Source: Melioribacter sp051488665 (lineage in GTDB: Bacteria > Bacteroidota > Ignavibacteria > Ignavibacteriales > Melioribacteraceae). Taken from it: DNA of 64,000 bases. The DNA lies in contig NZ_JBPSEG010000008.1 in assembly GCF_051488665.1 (NCBI RefSeq), positions 62,001 to 126,000 of the forward strand, given 5' to 3'. The notes below the pieces were generated by a model. It had not been told where the DNA came from, ran no database searches, and saw nothing but the letters and a program-made list of their open reading frames with translations. This document shows, one piece after another, positions 25,993-34,579 of this stretch. How positions within the stretch are numbered: position 1 is the stretch's first letter; each line of letters opens with the position of its first letter. Made by a program: the position numbers and the translations under genes.

Positions 25993-26550
25993 ATGTCTCA
26001 CAAGTCTGAACCATGGTATATCCATGCAATTCTCTATGCGATTATAGCTGTGCTGGTCTTTGTATTAATAAAAGTGGCATATCTCGATCCGAAGGCTATT
26101 CTCGAACAGGAGCAATTCTATAAAAAGGAATCGCGACTTAGAATGTCGAATCTGAGATCGGCTGAAAGACTGTGGCACGAGAAGTATAACCGTTATACCG
26201 ATTCGATTGACAGCCTTATGGCATTCCTGAAAAACGACCCTTCGGTTAAAGAAGCAATTGAAGGCGTCGACTCGATTACTGGAAGACCTACAAATCCGTT
26301 CCTCAATTTGAGCGACGGAAATCTCGTATGGGATTCGATTACTCATTCGCCCAAATCGGGCAAACCGTATCTGCTCCAGGTCGATACTTCCGTCTCGGTC
26401 GATACCGTTATTGATCGCAGAGGCAGAATTATTAATATCGACACGATCAGAATCATCGGTCAACGTTATTACATTGAATGCCCCGACGGTTACGGCACAA
26501 TCGGAGACCTCAGAAGCGACGCTCTGCAAAATACTGCTTCGTGGGAATAA
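25993..26550 (+). CDS. Single-pass membrane protein, possibly pseudopilin-like
   Basis: 185 residues: a short cytoplasmic N-terminus, one membrane helix (about 11-29), then a helix with LRSAERLWHEKYNRYTDSID and a C-terminal Asp/Ile-rich beta region ending in YYIECPDGYGT. The segment after the helix resembles the pattern of type II pseudopilins (a residue-pair, aromatic, then GRYTxSxDxL), but there is no prepilin peptidase site before the helix. A GGAGGAA sequence lies just before the ATG. I do not recognise the family with certainty. Its place between ComEA-like and PilM-like genes is the main clue. Confidence 0.7.
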   Translation: MSHKSEPWYIHAILYAIIAVLVFVLIKVAYLDPKAILEQEQFYKKESRLRMSNLRSAERLWHEKYNRYTDSIDSLMAFLKNDPSVKEAIEGVDSITGRPTNPFLNLSDGNLVWDSITHSPKSGKPYLLQVDTSVSVDTVIDRRGRIINIDTIRIIGQRYYIECPDGYGTIGDLRSDALQNTASWE

Positions 26551-26568
26551 TTTAAGTATTGAGTCGTT

Positions 26569-27495
26569 GTGTTTCAAAATCATGTAGGCATAAATTTAAC
26601 TGAATCAAAACTGCAGTTAGTTGAAATTAGTTATAAAAACAATTCGTTCTTTCTGGAGAATATCGACCAGACGGCGCTAAGCAGACCGTTTAGAGCTTAT
26701 TCAGGCGAAGATGAAAACTGGCAAAAAAAAACTCTCGATATTCTCCAGGATGCTTTTAATAAACTTTCGGTAAAGACAAACCTTACTTCCAAGTTCTCTT
26801 CGTTTACCCTCTCAAATTCCTTCTTTACTGTTTTCGAAATTCCATACGAACATTCGCTCACAAGAAAGGATTTGATGGAGCATATCAAATGGGAAATTTC
26901 CGTTTTGTATCCGGAAACGAATCCCGAGGATTTTCTCGTTCAGTATATCGAAGCCGATAAATCCGAAATCCGGAAAGAAAACAAATTGATTGTTTTTTTA
27001 TTGAAGCGGCAATTGGCAAATTTGATAAAACAATTTTGTGTTCGCAACGGACTGACTTTGAAGTATATCGACAACGCTCACCTGTCGTCGCTTGCCTTTT
27101 TTTATCTTTCAAAAAATAAATTTATCGAGAAAATTACGTTCAGCTTTTATATCGAGCAGGATTATTCTTCGTTCATGGCGCTCGAAGGCGTCACTCCGTT
27201 CTATTTTGAAAAATATAACAATCAAAGCGATTTAATTGCGTCGGTCGAGAATACCGTCGGTATGCTTTCAAAATACGGAGTAGATTACGGCAAGGTCGAT
27301 AATTTTGTAATAAGCGGGCAAAGCCTGACCGACGAGTTCATCAATAAATTCGGCGAAAAATTTCCCAGGGAAATTATTAAGATTAATCCCTTCGAATATT
27401 TCAAAACTACCGAACAGGTAACCAGGAATCCTCTTTATCTCTCGCAGCGCAATTCTTTTACCGCCGCCACGGGAATTGCAATAAGGATTGTCTGA
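26569..27495 (+). CDS. PilM-like actin-fold protein
   Basis: 308 residues from GTG 26569. The N-terminus HVGINLTESKLQLVEI parallels the phosphate-1 strand of PilM/FtsA-type ATPases, and FVISGQSLTDEFINKF and the C-terminal NPFEYF...FTAATGIAIRIV parallel the later PilM blocks (where PilM ends with a glycine-leucine-alanine motif). The strict DxGxxxxK pattern is degenerate (Asn replaces Asp), so ATP binding may be lost. PilM links the inner-membrane PilN/PilO pair of type IV pili. No PilN/O/P/Q is adjacent. It ends 3 bp before rsmD. Confidence 0.62.
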   Translation: MFQNHVGINLTESKLQLVEISYKNNSFFLENIDQTALSRPFRAYSGEDENWQKKTLDILQDAFNKLSVKTNLTSKFSSFTLSNSFFTVFEIPYEHSLTRKDLMEHIKWEISVLYPETNPEDFLVQYIEADKSEIRKENKLIVFLLKRQLANLIKQFCVRNGLTLKYIDNAHLSSLAFFYLSKNKFIEKITFSFYIEQDYSSFMALEGVTPFYFEKYNNQSDLIASVENTVGMLSKYGVDYGKVDNFVISGQSLTDEFINKFGEKFPREIIKINPFEYFKTTEQVTRNPLYLSQRNSFTAATGIAIRIV

Positions 27496-27498
27496 ATT

Positions 27499-28047
27499 AT
27501 GAGAATTATATCCGGAAAATTCAAAGGCAGGACGATTAAATTCCCCAAATCGAAATTGGTTAGACCGACTACGGACAAAGTTAAGGAATCGATTTTTAAT
27601 TACCTGAACAACATAATCGACTTCGAAGAAATAAAAGTGTGCGATATATACGCTGGTTCCGGTTCGCTCGGGCTCGAAGCATTGAGCCGTGGAGCCGCGC
27701 TGGCGCACTTCGTTGAAAAAGATTTTTTTGTTTCGAAAACGCTCAGGGAAAATATAGAATCGTTGGGAATTCAAGATAGAACGCAAATCTATCGTATGGA
27801 CGCTCTCAGATTCTCAAGCCAAAACGATCACGAAACATACGACTTGATCTTAGCCGATCCGCCGTTTTTCAAAGACGATATCCATAAAGTTGTAAAAAAA
27901 ATAATGACGAACGGATTTTTGTCAACATCAGGCATTATGATAGTTGAGCGCTCGATTCAAACATTCGATAAAGACAAAGCGGAATTCGAACGCGAGCCGA
28001 TAAAAAAACTGGGCGACAGTTTAATCTATCAGTTCGATTTTCGGTGA
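27499..28047 (+). CDS. rsmD: 16S rRNA (guanine-966-N2) methyltransferase
   Basis: 182 residues with the RsmD signature start MRIISGKFKGRTIKFP and the RPTTDKVKESIFNYL block, the SAM motif VCDIYAGSGSLGLEALSRGA (about 50-69) and the catalytic tetrapeptide DPPF in LILADPPFFKDD (about 120). It methylates G966 of small-subunit RNA. It follows the PilM-like gene by 3 bp and precedes coaD, a pairing that is conserved in many bacteria. Confidence 0.95.
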   Translation: MRIISGKFKGRTIKFPKSKLVRPTTDKVKESIFNYLNNIIDFEEIKVCDIYAGSGSLGLEALSRGAALAHFVEKDFFVSKTLRENIESLGIQDRTQIYRMDALRFSSQNDHETYDLILADPPFFKDDIHKVVKKIMTNGFLSTSGIMIVERSIQTFDKDKAEFEREPIKKLGDSLIYQFDFR

Positions 28048-28082
28048 CTGGCATTTTTTTATTATAATTGAAATATCGATTT

Positions 28083-28090
28083 TATATTTG
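28083..28090 (+). promoter_or_regulatory. Bacteroidetes-type -7 box (TATATTTG) before coaD
   Basis: An exact TAnnTTTG 12 bp before the coaD ATG; the implied leader is about 7 bases. No good -33 element is seen. Confidence 0.35.
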
Positions 28091-28102
28091 ACGGAATGAA
28101 TA

Positions 28103-28582
28103 ATGGCAAAAGTAATTTATCCCGGCACTTTCGACCCCGTAACAAACGGACACATCGACATAGTAAAAAGAGCAAGCGAACTTTTCGACGAGGTAGTTGT
28201 AACCGTTGCGACAAATCCGATGAAAACGGCGCTCTTCTCGGTCGAGGAGCGATTGGAAATGTTGCGCGAAAGTTTGAAAGATTTTAAAAATGTCGAAGTG
28301 GATTCTTTTAACGGATTGGTTGTTGACCATGCAAAACAGGTGGGAGCAATCGGCATAATCAGGGGATTGAGGGCGGTGAGCGATTTCGAGTATGAATTTC
28401 AAATGGCTTTGATGAACCGCAAGCTCGCCGGAGATATAACTACGATTTTATTGATGCCGCATGATAAATACACTTATTTGAATTCCACTATCGTGCGAAA
28501 CCTTGCGCAATTTCACGGAAACGTATCGGATTTTGTTCCTCCGTTCGTCGAGAAAAAATTGAAAGAAAAATTCGGTTACTGA
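28103..28582 (+). CDS. coaD: Phosphopantetheine adenylyltransferase
   Basis: 159 residues, exactly the family size. The nucleotidyltransferase HIGH-like motif is PGTFDPVTNGHIDIV (about 7-21) and the second motif is TYLNSTIVRNLAQFHG (about 123-138); the GLRAVSDFEYEFQMALMNR block binds pantetheine. It transfers AMP to 4'-phosphopantetheine in coenzyme A synthesis. Its stop ends one base before the stop of the convergent symporter gene. Confidence 0.96.
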   Translation: MAKVIYPGTFDPVTNGHIDIVKRASELFDEVVVTVATNPMKTALFSVEERLEMLRESLKDFKNVEVDSFNGLVVDHAKQVGAIGIIRGLRAVSDFEYEFQMALMNRKLAGDITTILLMPHDKYTYLNSTIVRNLAQFHGNVSDFVPPFVEKKLKEKFGY

Positions 28583-30700
28583 TTACATTTCTTTTTCGCC
28601 GTAAAGGATTCTTCCTTCAATAAACAATCCCGATTCAAGATGGCGTTTTCTGATGTAAACGACGCCGTCTTCGTTGTGAGGCTCTCCGTAAACAGTATGA
28701 ACCGATTTCAAACCGCCCAGATATTTCCTTGCGTCGCACAGATAAACCAGATCGCCGGGATGAGCTTCCATTTTACGCATGTCTTTTTCAGAGAAATTTA
28801 TTACGTCTTCGTTGTCGTCCGTAATCAATTTCCAGTGCACGAATGCCTTCTCGCCTTCGCGCTCGTTAAGTTTACCGCCTTTGAAAAATTCTTTGGCTTT
28901 GTGAATCGACCAAATCGTCAATCCGGTCGTTTGAGCCTCGGGGTCGTATTTAACGTAGTGCGTTGTAATTAACGCCACGAAGAACGACATAATCAACGAC
29001 AGCGAGAAAAGAACTTCGACTGACGCAAAATCGAGACGTAAGAGCGTTACGAGTACGTCGGTAATAACAATAACCACGTTAAAAGCAATCATGCCGTAGA
29101 CAATTAAATCGCGGCGCTTGTTTTTATAAATTCTCGTCGATAATTTTTGTAGTTGACGCTGAAATACCGTAACCAGAACGGCAAGCGCGCCGCAGACAAT
29201 CAAATTGTATAGAGCGCTCATATATGTATAAGGATGAACCGGGTCGAACGGAGTGCCGTGCGCAATCGGGCGTATCAATTCATACGGGAAGCGGTTGCCC
29301 AACAACATTAGCGAAATGCCTCCTATGACTGTAGTTACTAATCCTGCAGGCGTATATTTTTTCCAGAAAGCTCCCAGGAAAATTGCAATCATAAGCGGCG
29401 GAGTTAATGTGGCGTGGAAAAATGCGTGCGCCTGATAAATTGTCGGATACGAAACGAATGCGTAAACTGCCAGAACTCCAAGGAAGGTAAATGCGACCGT
29501 CGAAAGTCTTGCCACAACCATTGCTCTCTTTTCGTCGAGTCGCTGCCCTTTATCGAGTTTTTTCAACCAGATTCTGAGCGGCTTATCCACGTCGTTTACG
29601 TAGATTGCAGATGCGGCGTTAACCAATGTGCTTACTGTCGACATCAATGCCGCTGCGATTGCTGCAACTACAAAACCGAAGACGCCCGGACCTGTCAATA
29701 TATTTGATACTACAACAAAAATTGTGTCGGGATTAGTATTCGGAGGCAGTATATCCGGATTCATTACCGAGATTGCCTTGGCTACCCATCCGCCTCCGCC
29801 TACAACCACGGCGGAAATTGGCAGCATAAATAATATGTTTGCCGCCGCGGCTTTTCTGCCCTCGTGTACGTTTTTGGTAGCCATGAATCTCATTATCAGT
29901 CCCATATTCATAAACAGGAATCCAACCGAACCTGCAATCGCGTCTTCCCAGAAAATTCCGACGGAATTAAATTCGGCAGGCGAATTATACCCTGCAAACG
30001 GAAGTTTCCAGCTTGTGGGCAATAAATTCCAGAATGCGTCCCAGCCGCCGACAAATGAAATGCCGAGGAAGAATACGAGTAGACCCGCAAAAATCAACAT
30101 CATTCCCTGAACCAAATCGGTAAAGATAACAGCCGTCTGTCCGCCGAAAGTTATGTACGCGCCGGTAATTACCGCGGTAACCCAAATCAATCCCATTAAA
30201 GTAATATGAAAGTTTATACCGAATATCGACATCGATTCGGGCATAAGAGGCAATATTGCTTTGCCCATTGTAAGAAAACCGATGCCTACATAACCCGTTA
30301 AGTAGAGAAGCTGAAGTATGGTGACCAGAAATCTGGCTGCGGGAGAAAATCTTCGTTCGAAATATTCGGGTATCGACCGGATTTTTGAATAGACAATTAT
30401 CGGCAGCCATCCGAACATAAAAAGTGGCACGAAGAACCAATCGTTGATATACGACATCGACGAAGAAAATCCGTATTTGAAACCCATAGCGGAATATTTG
30501 ATGAAACTGTGACTGCTAATGCCCGTTGCAACAATCGACATTGCGATAAGCCACCAGCTGAATCGCCTTCCGCCGAAGAAAAAATCGTTTGTGTCTTTAT
30601 TATATTTGGCAAAATAAGTTCCGAAAAGAAGCATTGTTATCATATAGATAACAAGAACTATCCAGTCGGTTTGAGTACCGATATTTTTCATTATTTCCAT
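28583..30700 (-). CDS. Sodium:solute symporter (SSS family) with C-terminal soluble extension
   Basis: 705 residues from the ATG at 30700 (an earlier in-frame ATG at 30727 overlaps the upstream gene and is less likely). About 13-14 membrane segments; the sodium symporter pattern GGRRFSWWLIAMSIVATG and AALMSTVSTLVNAAS are clear. After the last membrane segment (about residue 575) a hydrophilic tail of about 115 residues follows, with no motif I can name. The preceding 71-residue two-helix gene on the same strand may encode a partner subunit. Substrate cannot be told; SSS members carry sugars, acetate, amino acids and others. Confidence 0.88.
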   Translation of the reverse strand: MEIMKNIGTQTDWIVLVIYMITMLLFGTYFAKYNKDTNDFFFGGRRFSWWLIAMSIVATGISSHSFIKYSAMGFKYGFSSSMSYINDWFFVPLFMFGWLPIIVYSKIRSIPEYFERRFSPAARFLVTILQLLYLTGYVGIGFLTMGKAILPLMPESMSIFGINFHITLMGLIWVTAVITGAYITFGGQTAVIFTDLVQGMMLIFAGLLVFFLGISFVGGWDAFWNLLPTSWKLPFAGYNSPAEFNSVGIFWEDAIAGSVGFLFMNMGLIMRFMATKNVHEGRKAAAANILFMLPISAVVVGGGGWVAKAISVMNPDILPPNTNPDTIFVVVSNILTGPGVFGFVVAAIAAALMSTVSTLVNAASAIYVNDVDKPLRIWLKKLDKGQRLDEKRAMVVARLSTVAFTFLGVLAVYAFVSYPTIYQAHAFFHATLTPPLMIAIFLGAFWKKYTPAGLVTTVIGGISLMLLGNRFPYELIRPIAHGTPFDPVHPYTYMSALYNLIVCGALAVLVTVFQRQLQKLSTRIYKNKRRDLIVYGMIAFNVVIVITDVLVTLLRLDFASVEVLFSLSLIMSFFVALITTHYVKYDPEAQTTGLTIWSIHKAKEFFKGGKLNEREGEKAFVHWKLITDDNEDVINFSEKDMRKMEAHPGDLVYLCDARKYLGGLKSVHTVYGEPHNEDGVVYIRKRHLESGLFIEGRILYGEKEM

Positions 30701-30707
30701 ATTATTC

Positions 30708-30923
30708 TCATAGATATAGTGCGGCAATTATTAGAAAGGCATGAAGCGCCATAAAATAGAAATATCCGAATATTAGAGCTTTCCACCAGAAGCGGTGGCG
30801 TTTTTGTCTCATGTCGAGAGCTTTGGATTTTCGGATGATAATTAAACCTATTAAAAAGAAGATGCCTCCTCCCACATAGAGGTAGATAAAAGGCAGCCAG
30901 GTGTTCATAAAATCGAGTTTCAT
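30708..30923 (-). CDS. Small two-helix membrane protein, probable symporter partner
   Basis: From the ATG at 30923 (with AAAGG eight bases upstream) the product is 71 residues with two membrane helices (about 10-28 and 47-68) joined by a basic loop, RKSKALDMRQKRHRFWW. A longer frame to 31034 lacks a ribosome binding site. Its stop lies 7 bp before the symporter ATG, so the two are very likely co-transcribed. Small two-helix partners of SSS transporters are known from other families (YhdT, YjcH), but this one is not recognisably either. Name left blank. Confidence 0.72.
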   Translation of the reverse strand: MKLDFMNTWLPFIYLYVGGGIFFLIGLIIIRKSKALDMRQKRHRFWWKALIFGYFYFMALHAFLIIAALYL

Positions 30924-31093
30924 ATCCAAAACCTTTTTAAAATCGTCATTCAAGTTAGGACGCTCGGAAATTAATCGCAAATTAATTTTGGCATATCCGG
31001 TCGATTTCGAATTCTCCGAAGACAATAAAATCATTGCATTTAAGCTGATGTGTATCTAAATTAAGCTTCTAAAATTAATTTTTTTCTAAAAAC

Positions 31094-31098
31094 GGAGG
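31094..31098 (+). promoter_or_regulatory. Shine-Dalgarno sequence GGAGG fixing the foldase start
   Basis: GGAGG stands 9 bases before the ATG at 31108. An earlier in-frame TTG at 31099 overlaps it and is therefore rejected. Confidence 0.7.
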
Positions 31099-31107
31099 TT
31101 GTCTTAT

Positions 31108-33198
31108 ATGGCTATGATGGCACGGATGAGGAGTTTAGCTCCGTGGTTCATCCTAATGGTTGGCGGTATGTTTGTTCTGTTTATGGTAATATCTGATTCG
31201 CGAGTCCTTGAGTTTTTGGGGCAGCAATCGCAAAACGTAGGCTCGATTAACGGAGAAAGTATTTCCTACCAGGAATTTTCCAATATGGTCGAAAGAGCCC
31301 GTCAAAATCAGGAACAGGCTACCGGTCAGTCAATAGATGAAAACCAGATGGACTTTTTCAGAGACCAGGTGTGGGATGCTCTGGTAACTCAAAAATTAAT
31401 CGACGAAAAAATTAAAGAATTTGGAATAGTTGTCACGGATGATGAAGTAAGGGATGCTCTTCTGGGTCCGAATCCTCCCGCGGAACTGAGACAACAATTT
31501 ACCGATTCGACGGGTAATTTCAACAGGCAATTGTACGAACAGGCAATGAGAGACCCGCGTAATAAAGAAATCGTCCTCTATTATGAAGATTTAATCAGAG
31601 AACAACTCAAACAACGCAAACTGCAGGAATATCTCTTTGCTTCGGTTATAGTTAGCGAAGAGGAAATTAAAGACGCTTTCATTAAACAAAACATTAAAAT
31701 GAAAGCCGATTATATTCAGTTGAATCCGAATATAATTCCCGATAAAGACGTTAACGTAACGGACGAAGAACTTAGAGAATATTACGAGAAGAATAAAAAA
31801 GATTTCAAAGTCGAACCCGCCAGGAAAATTAAATACGTTCTTTTCCGCAGGGTTCCTTCAAAACAGGATTCACTCGGAATAAAAAATAATCTCGAAGCAA
31901 TCGTAGCTAAATTGAAAGACGATACGGCTTCTTTCAAATCTTACGTGGAAATTTACTCCGACGTACCTTATTCCAAAGATACCGTATCTTTAACCGCAAT
32001 TCCTGCCGAAGCTCAGGACCTGGTTTATAACAGCAATGTCGGAGATATTATCGGACCTGTAGCTACAAGTCAGGGATACATTGTTTACCGTATCGTTGGC
32101 AAAGTAAGCAGCAAAAGTCCCGTCGTAAAGGCTTCGCATATTCTTGTCCGTTCCACGGCGAACGACAGCGAAGACTTAAAAAAGGCAAACGAAATTTATA
32201 ACCAGTTGATGAACGGCGCCGATTTTGCCGCTCTGGCAAAGGAAAAATCCCAGGATCCCGGCAGCGCTTCCCGCGGCGGCGATCTGGGCTGGTTCGGCAA
32301 AGGTCAAATGGTTAAAGAATTCGAAGACGCCTGCTTCAACGGTCAGGTAGGCGTAGTTCAAAAACCGGTTAAAACCAATTACGGCTATCACATTATTAAA
32401 GTAACCGGAAAAACAAATACGGAATACGTAATCGAAAAAATAGTCAACCGAATTCAGATGTCGGCTTCGTCGTTAGACGATTTATACCAGAGCGCATCCG
32501 ATTTCTCTTACATCGCGAAAGAAAACGGTTTCGAATCGGAAGCCGAATTGATGCATTATAACGTAGTCGAAACGCCGCCTTTCTATGAAGGCAGCCAGTT
32601 CATACCCGGACTCGGCGGCAATAAAGCGCTGGTTAAATGGGCGTTCGAAAACGGAGTTGGCGAAATTAGCGATGTATTCAAAGTTCCCGCCGGCTACGTG
32701 GTTGCGATGGTTTCCGACAAAATTAAAGCGGGATTTAAAGAATTCGACGAAGTTAAAGACGTAATTCGCAATAGAGTTTTGCGCGAAAAGAAATTCGAAA
32801 AAGCTATGTCGATCGCAGAAAAAATCCGGGCTCGTCTGGGCGACAACGGCAACCCTGAAGTCGCTATGGAAGTATGGGGCGGCGTTCGTATTGATACTAC
32901 GGGCGAATTTACCGCTGCGTCTACAATTCCGAGATTGGGACAGGAATTTGCTTTTACCGATTATTGCTTAAAAGGCGAACTTAACAAATGGTCGAATCCG
33001 GTCAAAGGCAACAACGGAGTTTATCTGATTAACGTCAGATACAGAACCAAATTTGTGCCCGAAACATATCAACTCCAAAAAACCGGGCTTGCGACACAAC
33101 TTCTTAACAGAAAGAAAAATACTCTTTTGACTCAGTGGATTCAAAAACTCAAAGACGAAGCCGATATAGTCGATAATCGTCATCTCTTTTACAGGTAA
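31108..33198 (+). CDS. Membrane-anchored SurA/PpiD-type peptidyl-prolyl isomerase
   Basis: 696 residues from the ATG chosen by the GGAGG. One N-terminal anchor (about 9-28, WFILMVGGMFVLFMVI) tethers a periplasmic chaperone: a SurA-N/PpiD N-terminal helical domain (about 40-180), a parvulin domain at about 340-435 with VVKASHILVRS, SRGGDLGWFGKGQMVKEFED and TNYGYHIIKV, then a second divergent parvulin-like segment. PpiD and SurA assist folding of outer-membrane and exported proteins. An outer-membrane barrel gene follows after the terminator. Which of the two families it belongs to is not settled; topology favours PpiD. Confidence 0.88.
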   Translation: MAMMARMRSLAPWFILMVGGMFVLFMVISDSRVLEFLGQQSQNVGSINGESISYQEFSNMVERARQNQEQATGQSIDENQMDFFRDQVWDALVTQKLIDEKIKEFGIVVTDDEVRDALLGPNPPAELRQQFTDSTGNFNRQLYEQAMRDPRNKEIVLYYEDLIREQLKQRKLQEYLFASVIVSEEEIKDAFIKQNIKMKADYIQLNPNIIPDKDVNVTDEELREYYEKNKKDFKVEPARKIKYVLFRRVPSKQDSLGIKNNLEAIVAKLKDDTASFKSYVEIYSDVPYSKDTVSLTAIPAEAQDLVYNSNVGDIIGPVATSQGYIVYRIVGKVSSKSPVVKASHILVRSTANDSEDLKKANEIYNQLMNGADFAALAKEKSQDPGSASRGGDLGWFGKGQMVKEFEDACFNGQVGVVQKPVKTNYGYHIIKVTGKTNTEYVIEKIVNRIQMSASSLDDLYQSASDFSYIAKENGFESEAELMHYNVVETPPFYEGSQFIPGLGGNKALVKWAFENGVGEISDVFKVPAGYVVAMVSDKIKAGFKEFDEVKDVIRNRVLREKKFEKAMSIAEKIRARLGDNGNPEVAMEVWGGVRIDTTGEFTAASTIPRLGQEFAFTDYCLKGELNKWSNPVKGNNGVYLINVRYRTKFVPETYQLQKTGLATQLLNRKKNTLLTQWIQKLKDEADIVDNRHLFYR

Positions 33199-33205
33199 TT
33201 TAATC

Positions 33206-33230
33206 GAGGGGCTTACGCCCCTCTTTTTTT
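33206..33230 (+). terminator. Rho-independent terminator after the foldase gene
   Basis: A perfect 7-bp stem GAGGGGC / GCCCCTC (33206-33212 with 33217-33223) with a 4-base loop, followed by seven T at 33224-33230. It starts 8 bp after the stop codon of the foldase gene. Confidence 0.9.
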
Positions 33231-33271
33231 ATCCTTTCTATTTTTTTCTCAATGATTTATCTTTAATCCCG

Positions 33272-33973
33272 ATGAAACGGCTGTTAATCATATGCTTAGT
33301 GTCGGTTGCCTCCCTTAACGCGCAGATTTCCGAAATTTCACTGACGGGCAATTATACCACATCTTCAAAATTGTTTTTACACCCGGAATCTTCGAACCTT
33401 GATATGAAATATGTTTATGAAGAGTTAAACGATATTTACAGTTTGTCGGGGGAAATTCGTTATTACCTGTCGGAATCGATCGAGACGGCTTTGGCGTTCG
33501 AAATGATACGCAAAACAATAATAAGAGATGATTTTAATCTTAACGGGACCGCAATATCGATTGAAGAAGGTTATAAATTATATCCGATTGATCTTAGCGT
33601 CTATTATCGGCTCCCGTTTTCGTCTGATAAATTTAAGTTTTTTATGGGCGGAGGCATTGGAGTTTATATCGGAAAGATGATCCGGAATGTGGTTAACGTT
33701 TCTACGGAAAACGACCGGTTCAATATCGATTTCGGTATTCAGGCTTCGCTGGGAATCGATTATTATATTAACGATAAGATCGCATTGCGAGGTCACATCC
33801 GTTTCCGCGATCCCGACATAAAATTGAAAAGCAGATATACCGGCGCTTTCGTGAATTACGAAGGGAAAAGCTATTTGCTCTATCCCGAAGCGTATACTAC
33901 GAAGGTTAATGTCGACGGCATTACGTTCGGAATCGGAATTGTTGTGAACCTTGTCGGAATTATGCCGTTCTGA
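33272..33973 (+). CDS. Outer-membrane beta-barrel protein
   Basis: 233 residues with a signal peptide (MKRLLIICLVSVASLNAQ, cut after Ala-Gln). The rest alternates short amphipathic strands such as LSGEIRYYLSESIETALAFEM, FKFFMGGGIGVYIG and ALRGHIRFRDPDIK, and ends with FGIGIVVNLVGIMPF, a terminal aromatic residue as in OMPs assembled by BAM. About eight strands would fit an OmpA-like barrel. I do not recognise the family; function could be structural or a small-molecule channel. It is in its own unit after a terminator and 63 bp before aroK. Confidence 0.75.
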   Translation: MKRLLIICLVSVASLNAQISEISLTGNYTTSSKLFLHPESSNLDMKYVYEELNDIYSLSGEIRYYLSESIETALAFEMIRKTIIRDDFNLNGTAISIEEGYKLYPIDLSVYYRLPFSSDKFKFFMGGGIGVYIGKMIRNVVNVSTENDRFNIDFGIQASLGIDYYINDKIALRGHIRFRDPDIKLKSRYTGAFVNYEGKSYLLYPEAYTTKVNVDGITFGIGIVVNLVGIMPF

Positions 33974-34036
33974 TTCATTAACTATTTCTCGTAAGTTGCT
34001 TATATTTCGAACCAATAAATAAGCGTAAACGCAAGA

Positions 34037-34579
34037 ATGGTTATTTATCTGACCGGTTTTATGACGAGCGGCAAAAGTACTGTGGGTCCTATCCTGGCCA
34101 ACGTATTGGGACTCGATTTTTACGATCTCGACGAAGAGATTGTAAAACGGGAAGGTATGTCGATAGTCGATATATTCGAACAAAAAGGCGAAAGTTATTT
34201 CAGGAAAGTTGAAACGCGGCTCTTGAAAGAAATATCGAATAACGACAACGTTATAATATCGCTTGGCGGCGGTACGATTACAATAGATGAAAATCTGAAA
34301 TTCATGAAAAAAAACGGTTTTATTGTTTATCTCAAAGTGGACAGCGAAACTCTCTATAAAAGATTGAAAAACAAAACCGACAGACCGCTTTTCAAAGACC
34401 TTGTGTTGAACAAAAACAGCAAGGAAGAATTTATCGAAAGGATCAATAATTTACTCGATAAAAGACGCCGTTACTACGAACAGGCGGATTTGATAATCGA
34501 GTGCGACTCGCGTCCGGTCGGTCTTACGGTTGACAGAATTGCTCAAAGTATTCAAAGGAAAATAAATGAAAAAAATTAA
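34037..34579 (+). CDS. aroK: Shikimate kinase
   Basis: 180 residues. The P-loop is GFMTSGKSTVG (about 6-16), with Thr in place of the usual second Gly; LDFYDLDEEIVKREG holds the shikimate-binding Asp, the RKVE block follows, and ISLGGGTI and KTDRPLF are the substrate and lid motifs. It phosphorylates shikimate with ATP. It overlaps aroB by 14 bp, a frequent arrangement. The P-loop variant is seen in other shikimate kinases and does not suggest loss of activity. Confidence 0.93.
   Translation: MVIYLTGFMTSGKSTVGPILANVLGLDFYDLDEEIVKREGMSIVDIFEQKGESYFRKVETRLLKEISNNDNVIISLGGGTITIDENLKFMKKNGFIVYLKVDSETLYKRLKNKTDRPLFKDLVLNKNSKEEFIERINNLLDKRRRYYEQADLIIECDSRPVGLTVDRIAQSIQRKINEKN

Noticed and set aside
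30924..31034. N-terminal extension of the small symporter partner
   Set aside because: The extra 37 residues are charged, with no ribosome binding site, while AAAGG stands before the ATG at 30923.
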